Shown here: piece by piece, positions 1 to 11,649 of the stretch | Layout: each line of letters starts with the position of its first letter | How positions within the stretch are numbered: position 1 is the stretch's first letter | NCBI GenBank assembly: GCA_006176705.1 | Contig: QRFJ01002308.1 | Coordinates: forward strand, 216,001 to 280,000 | Length of the DNA stretch: 64,000 bases | Source of the DNA: Cocos nucifera | Taxonomy: Eukaryota; Streptophyta; Magnoliopsida; Arecales; Arecaceae | Direction of reading: 5' to 3' | The notes under the pieces: generated by a model | Seen by the model: only the letters and a program-made list of their open reading frames with translations | The model's database searches: none | Told to the model about the DNA's origin: nothing | Program-made: the position numbers and the translations under genes

Positions 1-1
1 A

Positions 2-466
2 GACTCGGACTTCATGTCCGATATAGATGATCGAAAGTCGACATCTGGAAGTCTGTTTGTGTGCAATGGTGGAGCTGTCAGCTGGAAGAGTTCCAAGCAA
101 ACTGTGATAGCAGATTCCACCATGGAAGCAGAATATATAGCTGCATCAGAGGCTGCAAAGGAAGCATTCTGGTACAAGAAGTTTGCTGCAGAAATTGGAG
201 TAATGCCATCAGATGCCATTCCTCTTTACTGCGACAACAATGGCGCCATAGCCCTTGCTAAGGAGCCGAGGTCTCACCAGAAGTCCAAGCACATTGAGCG
301 GCGATACCATCTCATCCGCGATTACCTTGAGAAAGGTTACGTTGAGGTCAAGAGAGTCAACTCCACAGATAATGTGGCAGACCCACTTACAAAGCCGTTG
401 GGCCAGCAGAAGATCGAAGCCCACCTTGAGAAGATGGGACTTAGACTTGTAGCCAATTGGCTTTAG
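2..466 (+). CDS. copia pol C-terminus, RNase H domain (open, 5' end off-window)
   Basis: The reading frame is open from the window edge to a TAG at 464-466 and gives the C-terminal ~154 residues of a Ty1/copia polyprotein. RNase H removes the RNA strand of the RNA-DNA hybrid during reverse transcription in the virus-like particle. Typical family signatures are visible: the DDRKSTSG block near the start, SSKQTVIADSTMEAEYIA with its catalytic Glu, the LYCDNNGAIALAKEP segment with a catalytic Asp, the KHIERRYHLIR motif and the terminal VADPLTKPLGQQK. No stop or frameshift is seen, unlike the homologous segments at 52511-52963 and in the antisense copy. This copy may therefore be the youngest of its family here. 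It ends 14 bases before the LTR, as usual for copia pol. Confidence 0.93.
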   Translation, partial: DSDFMSDIDDRKSTSGSLFVCNGGAVSWKSSKQTVIADSTMEAEYIAASEAAKEAFWYKKFAAEIGVMPSDAIPLYCDNNGAIALAKEPRSHQKSKHIERRYHLIRDYLEKGYVEVKRVNSTDNVADPLTKPLGQQKIEAHLEKMGLRLVANWL

Positions 467-480
467 GACAAGTGGGAGAT

Positions 481-2774
481 TGTTAGATATATGTGCCCTA
501 GAAGCCAGAATTGGCTGACACTTGTAATACACTTCTAGGGGCAAAATTATAATTTTGACTATAATTAATAAAATGGGTTATTTTCTATCACATATGTGTA
601 TTTAGTGTCTGTGATACATCCTTTGAGTTAATGGTAATGATAATTCATATTTTCAAGAGTTGAAAATTTAAGACATGAATAATCATTATTAACTCATAAA
701 CAGCTCCCGACCATAGGATCATCACGAGGATGGTGATTGATCCGGAAGGTTGGTGTACGATCGCTTCTCTTTAGTAGATGAGTCTTGAGTCTACGGTGTG
801 GAGACACCGGAGCGAGAGTACAGGTACTCGTTAGAGAACGAGGGCACTGAGCGTGACCACCTCGAGTAGTCATTAGGAAGTCTACCTTCTCGTCAATGAC
901 TGACTCGATGCTGCAGTAGTGTGTCTGGTTCTTTGACCTGAGATGCATCGGCAGTTCACCTTGAGGGTGTTATAGTTTGACTACACCATTACTCGGTCTC
1001 CTAGCCATATGGAACCCTGAGGTGTATGTTGGCTATAGACATGTTCATTGTAGGAACTGGATTGCATCAAGATGGGAATCTATCTACCTCGGTGGTAGAG
1101 GAGTAGCCCTATGATGATCATGAGAATCAAGTCCAGAAGCCCATGGCCATGGCAGAGTGAAATAATAGAAAGAGTTTCTATTTAGATTTTCACATTGGAC
1201 TCGAATCGAATGATTACATCATATGACAGAGACTAGGGTTTGACGAGTTCACCTTAACCCTAATCTGATCGGGGCTCAAGATAGAAGAACTTGAATCACA
1301 CAGGTAGCTGCACCAAGAGGTTCGCATTCAGCTCTGATGGGTTGCCACCATATACTGCTAGGTGTCACTGGTGGATTTTGGGAGCAATTAGAATGATTTA
1401 GATGATCGATCATTCTAGCTGTTCGAATCAGAAGAGTTCTGATCCATCGAAAGGAGTTTCGATGATGTCTATGATAGAGATCATGACATATCCCATTACC
1501 ATACAGAACTGAACCTAACTGGGTCACACAAACAAGGGTTTGAATCTGGTGATCATCAATTGAACTGATCTAGTTCAATTGATCTGAATGAGATTCAATT
1601 AGGTTCAAGGAAATCGTGCTAGCACTCGATTGAACCTAACGTTCTTCTTTTACTATCATAAATAAGTTGTCCTGACTGAGCCAAAGGAGTTTGTGCTCAA
1701 TCAGAGGCCTTCATATGGTCTGACTGGAGGTTGTCCAAGTCAGAATAGGTTGTCTTATTTGTAAGACATTACCTGCCATTTTTGGTCACCTGCCATTTCT
1801 TGTTCTTTGACTTTGGTCAAAAGTCTACCTTTGACTGGTCAAACGTTGACCATTGACCCTTTGACTTTTGACCACATGTCATGCACCTATTGGAGAGCTG
1901 GTGGGGGCCTTGTCCCCCTGCCAGAACCTGGCAAGGAGAAGGGCGCACGCCAAGGGTGGCGTGAGCCCAAGTAGGAGGCGCCTAGGAGTCCTTGTTGGAC
2001 AAGGACTCCACCTCCCTTTTGGATTCCAATTCAGAGTTCTACTAAGAATCCAGTTTGACTGGTCTTAGGCGCCCTCTAAGGAGGAATCCAGGGGTCTCTA
2101 TTCCAACCAATCAGATTTAGATCTGATTTCACAAAGGGTTGTGATTGGTTGAGAGGAAGAGGAGTTGGATCACAAGAGGTCTATAAATAAGACCCTGCGC
2201 CCAACCCTAATTCAAATGAAGTCAAAGTGAATTCAATAGAGATTTCCCACGTCCAAGGCTGCCTCTCCCCTCCTTCTCCATGCCATACTCTCTTCTCCCC
2301 TTGCTCTCCACGTCCAAAAGGGTTTTGGATTTAGTTTGGTGCGATTCAGATCAAGGAAAGGCGATCAAAAGCAAGAAGGCTGCGCTGCTGCAAAAGGACG
2401 ACTGCAGATCTTCAAAAGAGTTTTGAAGATCCTCCAGATCAGATCCAGATCTGATTTTTGGAGGAGTGATAGAGAAGAAGAGGATCTCCAGATCCAACCC
2501 GAGTGGATACCGGTAGAGGCCAGGCGCTTGCGTGGCTAAGATCCAGAACCTTCCGCTGCAATCAGGATCATCTACAGGGTAATAGGATTACCCAAATCAG
2601 ATAAATTAAATTAGATTTAATTTATTTTATTTTATTTTATTTATTAAAATAATAAGAATTAGATCTGAAACATATCAAGATCTGATTAAGATCAAGAGAA
2701 AAATTTTTGAAATATATCTCTTGATCTAATCAGATCTGGACGAACCTGGACCGGGAAATCAGGATTTCCGTTCA
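481..2774 (+). repeat. 3' LTR of family-1 copia (2,294 bp)
   Basis: It starts with TG and ends with CA, directly after the polypurine stretch that follows the RNase H stop. It aligns along its length with the LTRs at 44873-47138 and 52978-55239 and, reversed, with 24165-27847. It carries a TATA box at about 2182 and a pyrimidine-rich stretch after it, the likely U3/R boundary. No coding region is seen inside. Confidence 0.9.
2182..2189 (+). promoter_or_regulatory. TATA box of the copia LTR promoter
   Basis: TATAAATA lies about 590 bases before the LTR end. The same position carries TATATAAA in both LTRs of the complete element (46586, 54670), followed by the same leader. This conservation supports it as the core promoter for element transcription. 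Confidence 0.7.
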
Positions 2775-4879
2775 ATCTATTCATGGATTCTTGCAGTGGA
2801 AGGGGAGGAATTCTTTCTCATAAATCTTTAAATCATCAAATCTAGAAAATCAAGAAACTGAAAACCACCTTCTAGAAGGAGTTCGATATCCTAGTCTTTT
2901 AGCAATGCACATACTAGGGAGGAGCCTAGATTCACTTCCTAAGTTTCAATAACTGCTCTTCCTTTCATTTAGATGTTCACGAGGTTTATTTGTGGATAAT
3001 TCATGTGGTCCATCTAAAGAACACCTTATCATCCATGACATTTGGGATGACTGATAATTAGCATTGTCACATAACAAAGAAGTAAAGATTAGCTTAGGAA
3101 AGAAATAACTTTTGGGGATTGTTATGTAATCAATAAACTTCAAGAAATTGGTCTTTGAATCAAGGGGAGTTCCATAGTTCTAGTTAGTTGGCCTGATAAA
3201 TGCCACAATCCAATGGTGATTGCATACACAAATTGCTTGATATTTGGCAATAATTAAATGATATATATTTGAATTTTAGATGAGTTACCATGCAAAATCC
3301 ATAAAAGATAGAACTCTTAGGATCCAAGGGGTTGAATCATGTATTTCCCACTTTTATAAGATACTTCAAGTCATATGTGCAATCACAATGGAAAGTACAC
3401 AAAGAAATCTATAGCTAAAGTGCTATTGATGCAAGAATAAGAGGAAAGAAAAATATTATTCCTTGCTATTTCTTTTCTTTTTGAAAGAAAAACAACTTCA
3501 GATATTTGTTGGAAGTCCTTTTTACATGAAACAAGTTCTTAAGAAAAAAATGAGGGAGGGGGAAGGAGAAAACTATCTCTAATACTTAAATTTCTTAGAT
3601 GATCTTTGTTGAGCTAGCCCATCATTAGCAGCCAATCTAGATCCAAAACCTAATATCTTCCACTCGCACATGATGGGTTTAATAAGACTTAGAAATATTT
3701 GTGTAAGAATAACTTTCAATTTTCATCCAAATTCAATGCCATTCAAATTCAATAAATGAACTGCGTGATCTACAAGTATACATGTATTTAAGACCTCAAT
3801 ACTATGTACCTGTTAAGAAAAATTATATCGGCTATCATGCAAAAAAATATGACAACTAGAATAATTATATCTCACTATGCCTCAAACACATTTTGTTTCA
3901 TTAGTTAAAGCATATCTAGTCCCTCAAAGACTATGTTTAACTTTCTTTTCCTCACCATATGTCCATAATTATATTTAAGCCATGTCAAGGAGACATGGTT
4001 GATGGGTGAATATAAGTGGTAGATATAATCAATAATGATCTTCCTCTCACACTTTGCATCTTAAGTTTAGATCAATTGCATTTCTAGATATATTCCACAA
4101 TGCTAAATTATTTCATCACTATTGAAAATATGCTAAACTAGCAATTGTTAGCCTGTCATTTTAAAAACATAGTTGAAAGTCATATAAGGCATTAATTGAA
4201 ACTAATTCTGAATGTTATACCATAAAAAAAGAATTCACATAGTGAGGATGCAGGGATTATTATATTAAATTACTTGCTTTCCTTTGGGTCAAACCAAACA
4301 CATATAGTATGTATTATATGCTATGAGGGTTTATCTAAAAGAGTGTACATCCATCTATTAATCATTACTATATTATAGATCTTGACTCGACTGTAATTTT
4401 ATATTACATTCACATATAATTGGTCCAGGTTCTTCATTAGCTAACTATCAATAGTGCCTCATCGAGTCTTGCACCCATCTTTTCATCCAGGCTAATATGA
4501 TTGCGAGACTTCATGTTTGGTCCAAGAATTATCTATACATATGTTAAATGTGGACCTCATCTTGATTCAGATGAAGATGACATTTATGATCCAAAAATTA
4601 ATTTAAATATTTTAACTTGCTCTCTCATTGTCAAATACATATATTAATAATGTTACATATACAATGCCTAATATCATAGTGTCTCATCACAACTTGCTCT
4701 CAATGCCTAAGATGATCACTTCTATAAGAAAACTGACCTATGTGTAATGATGCACATTTAATGTATGTATGTCTATGCTAGTTTGATAAAAAAATTATTC
4801 CAATCAATCATAAAATAAAATAAACTAACATGGTACAAATGTCAATTCAATAATGATAGAATATTATACATTAAAAAAA
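2775..4879. other. AT-rich intergenic stretch, no recognisable gene
   Basis: Apart from short spurious frames, nothing coding is seen. Because the old antisense copia relic at 4880-6700 would have its 3' LTR here, part of the stretch may be that decayed LTR. I could not find a matching second LTR. Confidence 0.4.
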
Positions 4880-6700
4880 GGTTACATTGATCCTTGATAA
4901 TATAATTTCCCACTAAACTCAATGCAATCCTAGAGACTTAACATGAGATAAGAATATATCTTTGGGACTAGATTTAGTAAAAGAGTCTACAAGCATTAAA
5001 TGCATAGAAATATATTTTAGGACCATTTCCTTCTATATTATATGTCTCTAACAAAATTATTTTTAATATCAATGTTCTTCATTCTACCATGATACTTAGA
5101 ATTCTTCATATACAATGGTAGGTTATTATAATGAACTATCACATGTTCTATAGCACTGGCTATAACTCCCAAGTTTTATAGAAACCTCCTAAGTTAGAAT
5201 GCCTGCTACACTATGGTTAAACAATAATAAACTCAACCTCCATCTTGTATAAGGTTGTATAGTTTGTCTCTTGCTACTTAATAATAGATGATTCTATTAT
5301 TAAATAAAAAAACATATCTTGAAGTCAATTTATATTCATCTAGTCTCCTATCCAATCAGCATTGGAATAATCACTCAAGTACAAATCATTTTTCTAATGG
5401 CGTAGGAAGTAATATATAATGCTTTTAAGATAGATCCTTTTGACCGTCTTCAAATGCAACTTTCTAGAATTAGCTTGACAGAGGCTTACCAACCCGATGG
5501 TATAGCGAATATCGGGACACACACACACACACACATACACACATATATATATATATCATAGCGTACATTAAACATTCAATAGCACTAGAGTAAATTAGCC
5601 ATTTTTTCTTCTCATTTGGAGTCTTCAAATTGATGCATTTTAGGATTTAAGCCTTTGCTTGTTGCTATAGAAGTGTCTATAGGATTGCAATCTTGTATGT
5701 TAAGATTTTTTCGATATATACAAGATTTCTGCATCAATATATGAAGCTTTCTCAAATGATCCCTATAGCATTTAACACTAAGCCCAAAAGTTGCTTTTCT
5801 CATATCTTTCATGCACCTCAATTTGTTGTATAGGTGCACCACTAATATCAAGATCATTCATTTTGAAATATTAGAAATTCTTATCAATCTCACCCTGCTA
5901 GGAAAGTTACTCGCTAAGAATATGACATCTCATAATTCAATTTCAATCCAACTTCCATCATTTATCCACTAATGAACATATATCCTTTGGAGTGTTTTGA
6001 GTATCTTATAAAGATACACTTCTTTTCTCTCAGATCCAATTTTCCATATCTATAAGAGGGATTCTAAATATAGGCAATAGATCCTCAGGATCATAAATTA
6101 CTCAAATCTATCGTTCATAAGATATGGAAGGGACTAATTTGGATGGTAAACGGTTAGGTATATAGATAGCAGTAAAAAGAACATCTTCCTAATAATATGA
6201 AATAGAAAGATTTGCTTATAGCATCATTGACCTAACCATCTTTAAAAGTATTTTATTCCTTCCTTTTGCAATATTATTTTATTAAGGAGCTCATGAATAC
6301 TTAACTATCGATCTATACCTTTGTTATTATAGAGTATCATAGACTACTCGGATAAATATTTACACCCATGGTCAGATCTCAAAATTTTGATTGTTTTATC
6401 TAACTCATTCTCATCAAACCCATATATCGTTTAAAATAATCTAATGCTTTTGACTTATGGAAAATTAAGTGAACACAACTAAAACATAGGAATTCATGTA
6501 TATATGTGATGAAATATGGGGCCCCATGCCTCGCTCTCACATTTATAGAACCATAAATATCACCATAGATTAATTATAATAGAGCTCTCACTCTAATTGC
6601 TTTACCAAATGATTTTCTAGTTATTTTTCTTGCTAGACAATACTCACAAATGGACAACTCTATTTTGGCAAGTGAGCCCAAGTGTTTTGCATTGTAAAGG
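4880..6700 (-). pseudogene. Very old antisense copia pol relic (integrase, RT end, RNase H)
   Basis: Read on the minus strand, three blocks follow copia order. The integrase block (about 6660-6240) shows CEYCLARK from the zinc-binding region, then KFDLTMGVN-like remnants of the LRSDHGGEY catalytic stretch and remnants of the TPQQNGVAERKNRT motif. The integrase C-terminus (about 6070-5890) shows KKCIFIRYSKHSKGY. The RT end (5857-5612) shows KATF, YRD and IQDCNPIDT, and is followed by an RNase H relic with DYSNADW near 5400 and a terminal LTR-proximal block near 4950. Most of the RT palm domain is missing between the integrase and the RT end, so there is a deletion. There are many stops. A CA/TA microsatellite interrupts the RT end. 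This is clearly older than the other copia copies. Confidence 0.8.
5518..5559. repeat. (CA)n(TA)n microsatellite inside the RT relic
   Basis: A run of CA followed by TA dinucleotides sits at the place where copia RT normally encodes the YAMxCTRPDIA motif on the minus strand. The flanking residues of that motif are still readable on both sides. Confidence 0.9.
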
Positions 6701-7559
6701 TTTGAAAATTGAGATAGCATTATGGTTCACGAGACAATATATGGTGCTTCTCAATCAACTCAAGCTCATGGGCCATTTTGTAGAAAGAATTAACTTCTTC
6801 TTTCCTATATTTTTCCTATAGAGTGAATGCTACCATTTTCCATTTTGTTGGTTGGAAATTTAGAGTAATAATCTATTTTTGAATAGGGACATTGATTCCA
6901 TAACATCTAAGAGATCTCGTTAAATTATCCAAACTTCCTATATGCATTTGGATAATATATTTAAGATTTATTTTATAATTTCTAAACTCTTTATAGATAG
7001 TATGCATTTCATTGCCTATTTTTCACTATATGCTCATAATAGAGAGTATTAAAAATATATGCATGTTGTATATAATATTAACATTATTACATTTAACAAC
7101 TTCATGCATAAATAATTTTTTTAAAAAATATTTTCTTTTTAATTATTTAAATATTTTTTTTAAAAAATAAAAAATAAAAAATTATTACACAATATCAAGA
7201 CACGTTGGTGTCCATGTGCCATATAGAATATGATACCCAAGTGTGACACGGACACAGAGCACCCAGCAGTACCGGTGAGCGTACCCAGTGGATGCATAAC
7301 ACTAGCTGTGCTAGTGCACATTGTCCCACGGAGCACACTGTACGGACGTGCAGCACCCGTGCACTAGGGTGTGCTGTCATGCACAGGTGCACGCAATTGT
7401 TGAACCTTGTTTATTGATGCGCACTGATGCATGGCCCTTTCTTTTTTTTTTTTTTTTGGTCATTACAGTCAATAGACCACGGAGGATGTGATGGCCAGAT
7501 GCTTTGTGACGTGCCATCGCATAAAGCGCAGTGATCATCCTCGGACAAGAGTTAAAATA
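6701..7559. other. Mixed intergenic DNA, nothing coding
   Basis: The stretch is AT-rich to about 7190, then a GC-richer block to about 7430 with scattered GTGCAC/GTGCTAG palindromes, then a T17 run and mixed sequence. One 65-codon minus frame at 7195-7392 has no family signature. The left end of CACTA-like element C should lie near here, but no clean CACTA terminus is visible. Confidence 0.4.
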
Positions 7560-7609
7560 ATTTTTTTTTAAAAAAATATTATTATTATTATAATATAAAA
7601 TTATGATAA

Positions 7610-7905
7610 TATTTATTATTATAATAATTCAAAAATCATTATCATAAATTAATTTATGATAGTGATTACAAATAATCATTACCATACGTCTATTTATGGC
7701 AGCAATTACGAATAATCATGATAATAGACTGGACATATAGCTGTAATTACATAACTGTTTCTATAGTCTCAATTTATGGTAGTGATTATACGTGATCGTT
7801 GCCATTGATTTGACCTACGATAGGAATTATGTATAACCACTACACTAGATAAAATCTATATCAGCGGTTTACTTAACTATTATTATATATTAAATCTATA
7901 GCAGC
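7610..7905. repeat. Subterminal palindromic repeats of element C (left)
   Basis: Several degenerate units of the form 'TATGGTAGTGATTA' followed by its complement 'TAATCATTACCATA' occur about 60 bases apart. Such subterminal repeats bind transposase accessory protein in known CACTA elements; here that role is inferred. Confidence 0.65.
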
Positions 7906-8559
7906 TGTAACACTCCATCCCTAACTAACTCTGGATGATGGTGCCATACTCCATCCTTATCTAAATATTAAGGAGATTTCTAAACTATACTTGAGCTAAA
8001 CCATAATATCATTTAATCATTTGCTGTCAAGTAATCTAATCAATCATTTAAAATCATTGCATCAGTATTTCAAATTACTCCCCATCTAACACATCAAATA
8101 AAGTCATCTTAAGGTTTTATATACTGAACTGAGTTTAATACATATAACTTTACAATAGAGTACATCTAGTTGTTTAGAGTTTTAAAGACATAATATACAT
8201 CACAAAAGTTAACCACAAGTAAAACCCTCACAACTAATATATATACATAATCCCAAAATTTGCTGCTACCAAAATCCTCTAATGCTGACATTGAGCTAAG
8301 ATACTCCCATCTACTAAGAAAAGAAAAACATAAAATAATATAATGAGACTAACATCCTAGTAAGTGCAAACTACTATCAATGAAAACTTACTATAATTGT
8401 TATATTACCATGTATGGCATGTATCAACAAGCTTCTAAACAATTGAGCAAAATAAAAATGAATTATATTAAAAAAAAAGTTCTTGGAAAAGATAAATTTT
8501 TGCTTACCACTAATGATACCATAGCAATATATTTTCATAGGATTTCAAATGAGTATCCA

Positions 8560-8837
8560 CATTATAACCACATTCTTATATGAGTAGTCCCATCGACATA
8601 CTCTTAGATGAGCAGTCCAAACATTATAATACTCAGTACATTCTTATATGAACAATCCTATAGCACACTCTCATATGAGTAGTTAAAACACCATAATACT
8701 CCACACATAGCACACTCTCATACAAGTAGTCAAAACACTACAATACTCCACATACTCTCATATGAGCAGTTCAATAGTATACTCTCATATGAGCAGTCAA
8801 AACACCACCATACTCAACACACTCTCATATGAGCAGC
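8560..8837. repeat. Minisatellite with CATATGAGCAGTC unit
   Basis: Imperfect tandem copies of a 20-45 bp unit centred on CTCATATGAGCAGTC, with spacers such as CACCATAATACTC. The array continues at 9769-9865 after the hAT-type insertion. Confidence 0.85.
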
Positions 8838-8845
8838 CCTATAGC

Positions 8846-9760
8846 TAAAGCTGTCAATTTGGACTGAATCCATCGGATTGGCCCGCCCCATAATGTAAAT
8901 GAGGTGGGTTGGGTTCATGTTTTAGCAACCCATCTAAAAGCAGGTTAAATAGCTCACCCCATTTGGGTTACAGGTTTAAAGTGGGTCGGGGCGAGCTGGC
9001 CCACCTTTTTTTTTTTTTTGACCCTCCTCCTTTCCCATCCCAGCCACAACGCCCGATGCCCCGCCCCAACCCACCCACCCCGACCACCCCACTCCGCCTC
9101 CTCACAGCCCCACCCCCCCCGACGGCTCCCTCTTGCCACCCCCATCCTTGCTCGCCCCGCCATTCGTCGGTCGCCCATTCTCGGTGCCCCCGCCCTCCCT
9201 GCTCAATCAACCTCGCACCACCTCTTGGGCGCCTCCATCACTGCCCCACCTGGCCTCTCGTCACCGCACTGGCCCCTCCCACCGGGCTGCTCTCCTTCTC
9301 AGTGCCCACTGATCGTCCTTCCCTGCGCCCCCCTAACCCCCACCCCGCCCCTTCCACACACCCTATCCCCACCCCACGATGCCTCCCTCTTGGTAGTACT
9401 CTCCCTTTCTCTTCACCCCTCGCCCCTCCCGGCTCCTCGCTCGATCATCCCCACCCGCCCCCCCGACCACCTCTCCCCCTTATCTCGTCCCCGCACTCGC
9501 CCCTCCATCCCTCGCCCCTCCCGACCTCTCCGCTTGGTCCCCATAGAGGTCTATCAGGTTTTTTTAATATTTTTTACTTAATATATATGTATAAATTTTG
9601 ACGGATTGGTCCGTTTAACCTGCGGCCCATGGCGGGTTAGGTCGGGTTGGGATTTTTCCAACCTACCAGTTAAACGGGCCAGCCCATCCCGCCTCGTTTA
9701 GAGATGGGTCGGGGTAGATTGGGGTAGGTCGGGGCGGGCCGACTCATCTTGACAGTTCTA
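8846..9760. mobile_element. Non-autonomous hAT-type element (915 bp)
   Basis: It is flanked by a perfect 8-bp duplication, CCTATAGC at 8838-8845 and 9761-9768, the size made by hAT transposases. Its ends are inverted: TAAAGCTGTCAA on the left and the complement of TAGAACTGTCAA on the right, 10 of 12 matching. Subterminal parts carry GGGTCGGGGCGGGCC-like repeats in both orientations. The interior is a C-rich block, open in two forward frames for 190-230 codons with Pro/Ser/His composition. I see no transposase domain, so movement would have needed a helper element. Confidence 0.85.
9018..9560. repeat. C-rich low-complexity core of the hAT-type element
   Basis: Cytosine-rich on the plus strand with CCCTCC and CCCCACC runs. 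Long overlapping frames in all phases show that the openness comes from composition, not from coding constraint. Confidence 0.7.
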
Positions 9761-9768
9761 CCTATAGC

Positions 9769-9865
9769 ACATTGTCATATGAACAATCAAAACACCATAA
9801 TACTTAATACACTCTCATATGAGCAGTCCTATAATATACTCTCATATGAGCAGTAACAAAATATC
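9769..9865. repeat. Continuation of the CATATGAGCAGTC minisatellite
   Basis: These are the same units as at 8560-8837, interrupted by the hAT-type element. Confidence 0.8.
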
Positions 9866-11529
9866 ATAAATATCAATAAGCTTCGATGACCCATAAACTA
9901 GAAATCATCCATACTAGATATTAAACCATGTAAAATATCCCTACAATACCTTTAAACTTACCAATGATGTGCTACTCACACAATGTATACATTTACCTGC
10001 TTATAAAATGCACAAGAGCTGTCCAACACCCTTCCTGTTTCAACGTTTCACCATATGTAAATATAGGTAACAACATAAGCTATAAAATATCAAAAAAGAT
10101 CTTACTTTTCAACTAACCATTTTGCATAGCAAAGTATATATTAAAACTATATGCACCATTACTTACGATCTAATACATAGAGGCTATATAGAAACCATAC
10201 TTTTATCCATACTTTTTTATGAATATATAAGCTACGAAATACTAAAAAACTACCTTGCTTTTCGGATACACCTTTTTATATAGCAAAAATACTTTAAAAA
10301 CACCATATATAGATGGAAATCACTCATCTTAATTAGCAATTGAACTACCTTGCTTTCTGGTTCACCCTAGCGCACTCTTTGAATTCTCTTTTCCTTCTCT
10401 CAAGTGATTAGAATTCAGCTGCACAATTTTTTTTCAATTTCAGCAACTTTTCCTCCTCAACTCAATTTCTCAATCACTTTCCTCTTTACTAACTAATTCC
10501 TCTTGATTACTAACTGAAATTAGGCCTTTTCCAGCTCTCTTCCCTTCTCTACCCTTTCTGGAGCACTTAGGAAAACCCCATACCAGCAAAGGGATCAATG
10601 GCTTTTATTTTGGAACAAGAAATGAATTAAGAGAGATTTGGTAGGTGTCACCCCTCTAAAAAACCAGCATTCCTCTTCCTCTCTCTTTTGATTATGTGGC
10701 ACAACCCAAGGAAGCCACCTATTAAATTACTTTTCAAAAACTCATTTAAAAACTCAACTTTTAAAGCCTTACAGCCAGCACCATTTTTTGTTTCCACTGG
10801 CCGAGCTGGCTCGGCTCTAAATCGGATCAGCTCGAGTGTTACTCGGGTTAACTCAAACTCGAATTGAGCTGGCTCTCTTAGAAAAATAGAAACTATTTTT
10901 TTTGGCAGCTTGAGACTCGGATCGGGTCAATTTTAAATTGGGTTAGCTCGGATACTCTTGGTCTTCATAATTTTATCTCTGACCACAATGCTTGCTTAAT
11001 ACTCTTCTTATTTATATTTACTTATTTTAAATTAATATCTATATTTATTTTAAGTTAATGTTCTCATTTACTTATTTACATTTTATTCTTCGTTAACTTT
11101 AAAATATAAATATAAATAAGAAAATACCTCCATTTAGAATCAATAAAAATATCAGAAAAATCAAAATTCTCAAGAATAAGATATCAAAACTTGGATTCTA
11201 GTTCAAATTTCTCTAAATCAAAAACTTTTAAAACTTGCTTTCTTCAAAATGAATAGGTTAAATGATCTCAAAATTCATTAAAAATTCTTTTGTGACTTGC
11301 TAACACCTAAGGATTAATTACTGTTAATTTTGATTCTAAAAAAATATAAATTTTATATAACCCTCCATATAGGTGCTCATTTTTAGACTTAAAATTTTCA
11401 GGACTCAAAATGATAGATGGTCATAATTTATGCTCAAATATCTCAAATATACCATAAATAGACTACTATGCCATACATATACCAACACAAATCTTTTAAT
11501 TTATTTTTTTGCTGATCTGGGATGTTACA
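9866..11529. other. Remainder of the LTR-like insertion, no gene
   Basis: Mostly AT-rich sequence with a short GC-richer segment at 10790-10960 that contains CTCGGGT/GAGCTGGCTC words. No reading frame with a family signature is seen. Confidence 0.5.
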
Positions 11530-11649
11530 GTAGTGGTCATTTGTAATAGATCTGGACTATTATGGTGGTTATCGATAACCGCTACCATAGATGGACCTCT
11601 GGCAGCGATTATTTATAATCATTATTATATATTTTTTTATATACTTTTT

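Larger units (their letters stand above)
1..2774 (+). mobile_element. Ty1/copia element, family 1, 3' part (RNase H + 3' LTR)
   Basis: This is the 3' end of an LTR retrotransposon that begins before the window. It holds the last part of pol, a purine-rich tract just before position 481, and a long LTR that starts TGTTAGATATATG and ends TTCA. Two further copies of the same family occur in the window, antisense at 24165-42945 and complete at 44873-55239, and they fix the LTR limits. The LTR start resembles Angela-type copia elements of monocots, but the lineage is tentative. The following bases ATCTA (2775-2779) would be the target duplication; the partner lies outside the window. Confidence 0.9.
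7906..11529. mobile_element. Probable solo LTR of a gypsy-like element (2.7 kb plus nested hAT)
   Basis: The block starts TGTAACACTCCATCCC and ends GGGATGTTACA, the TG...CA ends and palindromic tips seen in several plant gypsy LTRs. Removing it restores the subterminal repeat of element C across the junction. The flanking 5-mers GCAGC (7901-7905) and GTAGT (11530-11534) match at three of five bases, and both differences are C/T. No coding domain is found inside. A DNA transposon with short inverted tips is the main alternative. Confidence 0.5.

Noticed and set aside
1276..1527. Short frames inside the copia LTR
   Set aside because: The LTR is non-coding in this family and the frames are not kept in the other LTR copies.
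7195..7392. 65-codon Cys/His-containing minus frame
   Set aside because: No recognisable spacing of metal ligands and no supporting context.
8909..9601. 230-codon Pro/Ser-rich frame in the hAT-type element
   Set aside because: A second forward frame is open over the same span and no transposase or other domain is visible.
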